Source: Bacteroidota bacterium (GTDB taxonomy: Bacteria > Bacteroidota > Bacteroidia > Chitinophagales > Chitinophagaceae). From it: a DNA stretch of 64,000 nucleotides. Below are positions 63,101-64,000 of this stretch, one piece after another. The stretch's first letter is position 1. Each line of letters starts with the position of its first letter. Both the position numbers and the translations under genes were made by a program. A model generated the notes under the pieces. The model was not told the origin of the DNA, did no database searches, and worked only from the letters and a program-made list of their open reading frames with translations. The stretch covers positions 23,211 to 87,210 of the forward strand of contig VGGU01000002.1 in NCBI GenBank assembly GCA_016868475.1. The letters run 5' to 3'.

Positions 63101-63316
63101 GATCCACATAGTGCAATCACTGCTGTTCGTGCTAACAATACTAACCGCAGTTTTTATGTGTTGGAGCAACTACACGTGTTACCAAACGTAAGCTATCTGG
63201 CTAAAGTTCGTAACACGGATGAAGTATTGGAAGTTGAAGAACATCATGCTGCTCCCGCTGCACATGGAACTGAAACTAAACAAGAGCCTGCTAAACCAGA
63301 AAACGCACATCATTAA
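60113..63316 (+). CDS. actB: Alternative complex III subunit ActB, molybdopterin-oxidoreductase-like with Fe-S domain
   Basis: A 1067-aa large periplasmic subunit. A Tat-variant signal RRDFLKYLGF is at about 48-57, with Cys68 just after the hydrophobic part. A molybdopterin-enzyme-like domain without obvious cofactor residues fills the N-terminal two thirds; the C-terminal third is a ferredoxin-type domain with cysteine sets near 789 (CYGCGACVVAC), 848 (CQHCDNAPCENVC), 880 (CIGTRYCANNC) and 951 (CSFC...CQTAC). It follows actA after 30 bases and precedes actC. The start is ATG 60113; the earlier TTG lies against the actA stop. Confidence 0.95.
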   Translation: MSQKKYWQSFGEVNESESFKKQHQDEFREELPFEGLDNKGLLDATAPRRDFLKYLGFSTAAATLAASCKIPVKKAIPFANRPENIIPGVAEYYATTFVQEGDVVPVLAKVRDGRPIKIEGNDRCAFTGGGTSARVQASVLDLYDSHRLRFPQQKVGNGEEVRFEEVPTFEQMDKLVADAINTAGGSTVLLTSTISSPSTKAIIAAYPGLRHVQYDAVSFSGMLLANEATGFGRRLPSYEFSAAKVVVSLGADFLGSWLSPIEFAKGYAVGRKIDESNPTMSKHYQFEGYLSLTGSNADERFVCRPSETGMVALALLSAVSGKGVEGIKDAKLKAGIEKAAADLRKHPGASLVICGSNDINTQIVVNAINQAIGAYGKTIDWGKPVNYRAGVDAEFEQLVRDMQAGSVGTLLVYEANPVYTYHKADVFKAALEKVKTTISFSERMDETTACCQFILPSNHYLESWGDASPKAGVISFIQPTIYPLFKTRAFQTSLLKWSGNDTSYEEYFKQYWIGKLGAETTFNTVLQEGIQDNTAPVSAGSYSSAALAAAAQSITTAPAVTETEIVLYQKASIGTGTGATNPWLQELPDSVSKASWGNYALVSMTMAKELLGVNLIDGTEKEINNYEFFPLKPVVNITMGGQSVELPVLAVPGMQSNTIAVALGYGRSEKLGRTCAGVGKNAYPFTSHTENGVSYQGTVTVADTGRKEKVAQSQIHNNYENRVEVVRETTLATMIKHPNVIPDYRNHLEESYGKSKDGKTTDYRKEGTLYPMHDQPGIKWGMNIDMNACYGCGACVVACHAENNVPVVGKSEVLRYHDMHWLRIDRYFVSDATNPDELKGVVFQPMICQHCDNAPCENVCPVAATNHSSEGINQMTYNRCIGTRYCANNCPYKVRRFNWADYTGADSFANNRDQQVVGKLDPVVEQMNDELTRMVLNPDVTVRSRGVIEKCSFCFQRLQAAKLEAKKADRPLQDGDAKTACQTACAANAIVFGNANDPHSAITAVRANNTNRSFYVLEQLHVLPNVSYLAKVRNTDEVLEVEEHHAAPAAHGTETKQEPAKPENAHH

Positions 63317-63345
63317 TTCCTGAACCAACTCTATCAACCATTTCT

Positions 63346-64000
63346 ATGTCACTACTTAGATACGAATCACAGGTAAGACCTCCGTTGGTCGATGGTACCA
63401 AGGACTATCATCAGGTAACAGAAGATATCTGTCGTCCTGTAGAAAGCAAACCATCCCGCTTATGGTGGATTGGATTTTCTATTTCTGTAGCCCTATTGCT
63501 TTTTGGCATTTTGTCTGTAACCATGGAGGTGATTTATGGAACCGGGCAATGGAATCTAAACCGTACCATTGGATGGGGTTGGGATATCACCAACTTTGTA
63601 TGGTGGGTAGGTATCGGTCACGCCGGAACCTTGATCTCTGCCATCTTATTGTTGTTTCGTCAAGGATGGAGAACAGGTGTTAACAGAGCGGCGGAAGCAA
63701 TGACCATCTTTGCCGTTATGTGTGCCGGACAATTTCCTATCTGGCACATGGGTCGTGTATGGAATGCATTTTTTGTTTTTCCTTACCCCAACACCCGCGG
63801 ACCTCTTTGGCTGAACTTCAACTCTCCACTTTTGTGGGACGTATTTGCGATCTCTACTTATTTTACGGTTTCTTTATTATTCTGGTACTCTGGTTTGCTT
63901 CCCGACTTGGCCACTTTGCGTGATCGTGCCAAATTAAAATGGCGTAAAACTTTTTACGGAATTGCAGCGTTTGGTTGGACGGGTTCTACCAAACATTGGC
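63346..64000 (+). CDS. actC: Alternative complex III subunit ActC (NrfD-like), 5' part
   Basis: N-terminal 218 residues of a polytopic quinol-binding subunit of the NrfD/PsrC family; the frame runs off the window end. Visible: a short cytoplasmic start, first helix WWIGFSISVALLLFGILSVTMEV, then TNFVWWVGIGHAGTLISAILLLFRQGWRTGVNRAAEAMTIF, a typical ActC/NrfD block with GHAGTLIS. The gene is 29 bases after actB. The rest of the operon (actD, actE, actF, oxidase) should lie beyond. Confidence 0.95.
   Translation, partial: MSLLRYESQVRPPLVDGTKDYHQVTEDICRPVESKPSRLWWIGFSISVALLLFGILSVTMEVIYGTGQWNLNRTIGWGWDITNFVWWVGIGHAGTLISAILLLFRQGWRTGVNRAAEAMTIFAVMCAGQFPIWHMGRVWNAFFVFPYPNTRGPLWLNFNSPLLWDVFAISTYFTVSLLFWYSGLLPDLATLRDRAKLKWRKTFYGIAAFGWTGSTKHW

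Overview
The window reads as chromosomal DNA of a Bacteroidota bacterium, most likely from the Chitinophagales/Chitinophagaceae side of the phylum. Grounds: the -7 promoter element TANNTTTG recurs in front of many genes; Shine-Dalgarno sequences are mostly absent; MnmG, YbeY, the IPExxxVDY-type protein, the PadR/PspC pair, the TonB-type barrel protein, the fused E1 dehydrogenase, the bacterial GH3 protein and the start of an alternative complex III operon all look like the phylum's versions. Base composition and gene style are even throughout. I see no insertion sequence, phage, integrase, CRISPR array, tRNA or rRNA, so this is core genome rather than an island.

Layout. 0-12.5 kb: mnmG and ybeY (RNA modification and maturation) with a parS-like palindrome between them, feoA, nadD, a chromate-type transporter, an M20 amidohydrolase, feoB far from feoA, an M28 lipoprotein peptidase, an IPExxxVDY-like protein, then selD-mnmH (tRNA selenouridine). 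12.5-21.6 kb: rho with a clear intrinsic terminator, asnS, a DUF3089 lipoprotein, a padR-pspC operon with a candidate operator, gcvT, an SRPBCC protein, comB. 21.7-34.3 kb: a SWIM/SNF2 helicase, a large outer-membrane barrel protein, then kdsB, a sterol-desaturase-like gene and dnaN on the minus strand, recX and an omega-amidase on plus, thiL and an inositol-phosphatase-family gene on minus. 34.3-46.4 kb: GH3, mtgA, a nicotinamide riboside kinase-pnuC-nfu operon with overlapping ends, an isoprenylcysteine-methyltransferase-like protein, cmoA, pckG, an MFS transporter, an OmpA lipoprotein, recQ. 46.6-58.5 kb: kdsD-manC-aminotransferase, mqnC, an M16 protease pair, a fused alpha-ketoacid dehydrogenase E1, a serine hydrolase, a surface protein of unknown role, purN and a small membrane protein. 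58.8-64 kb: actA, actB and the start of actC of alternative complex III.

Functional themes are NAD supply (nadD, NR kinase, pnuC), Kdo/LPS precursors (kdsB, kdsD), tRNA wobble modification (mnmG, selD-mnmH, cmoA), iron and Fe-S handling (feoA, feoB, nfu), menaquinone (mqnC) feeding an alternative complex III respiratory chain, and replication/repair (dnaN, recX, recQ, SNF2).

The window is extremely compact. No gap between genes exceeds 300 bases; the two largest are 267 bases each (upstream of kdsD and of actA). All ten tail-to-tail gene junctions lie between a 17-base overlap and a 19-base gap. Bases 1-86, downstream of mnmG, hold nothing I can assign; short open stretches there on both strands may be the edge of a neighbouring gene.

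I found no new multi-gene defence or mobile system. The observations most worth checking are the parS-like site, the terminator jammed against the mnmH start, the promoter elements implying almost leaderless mRNAs, the six-haem ActA and the uniformly tight convergent junctions.
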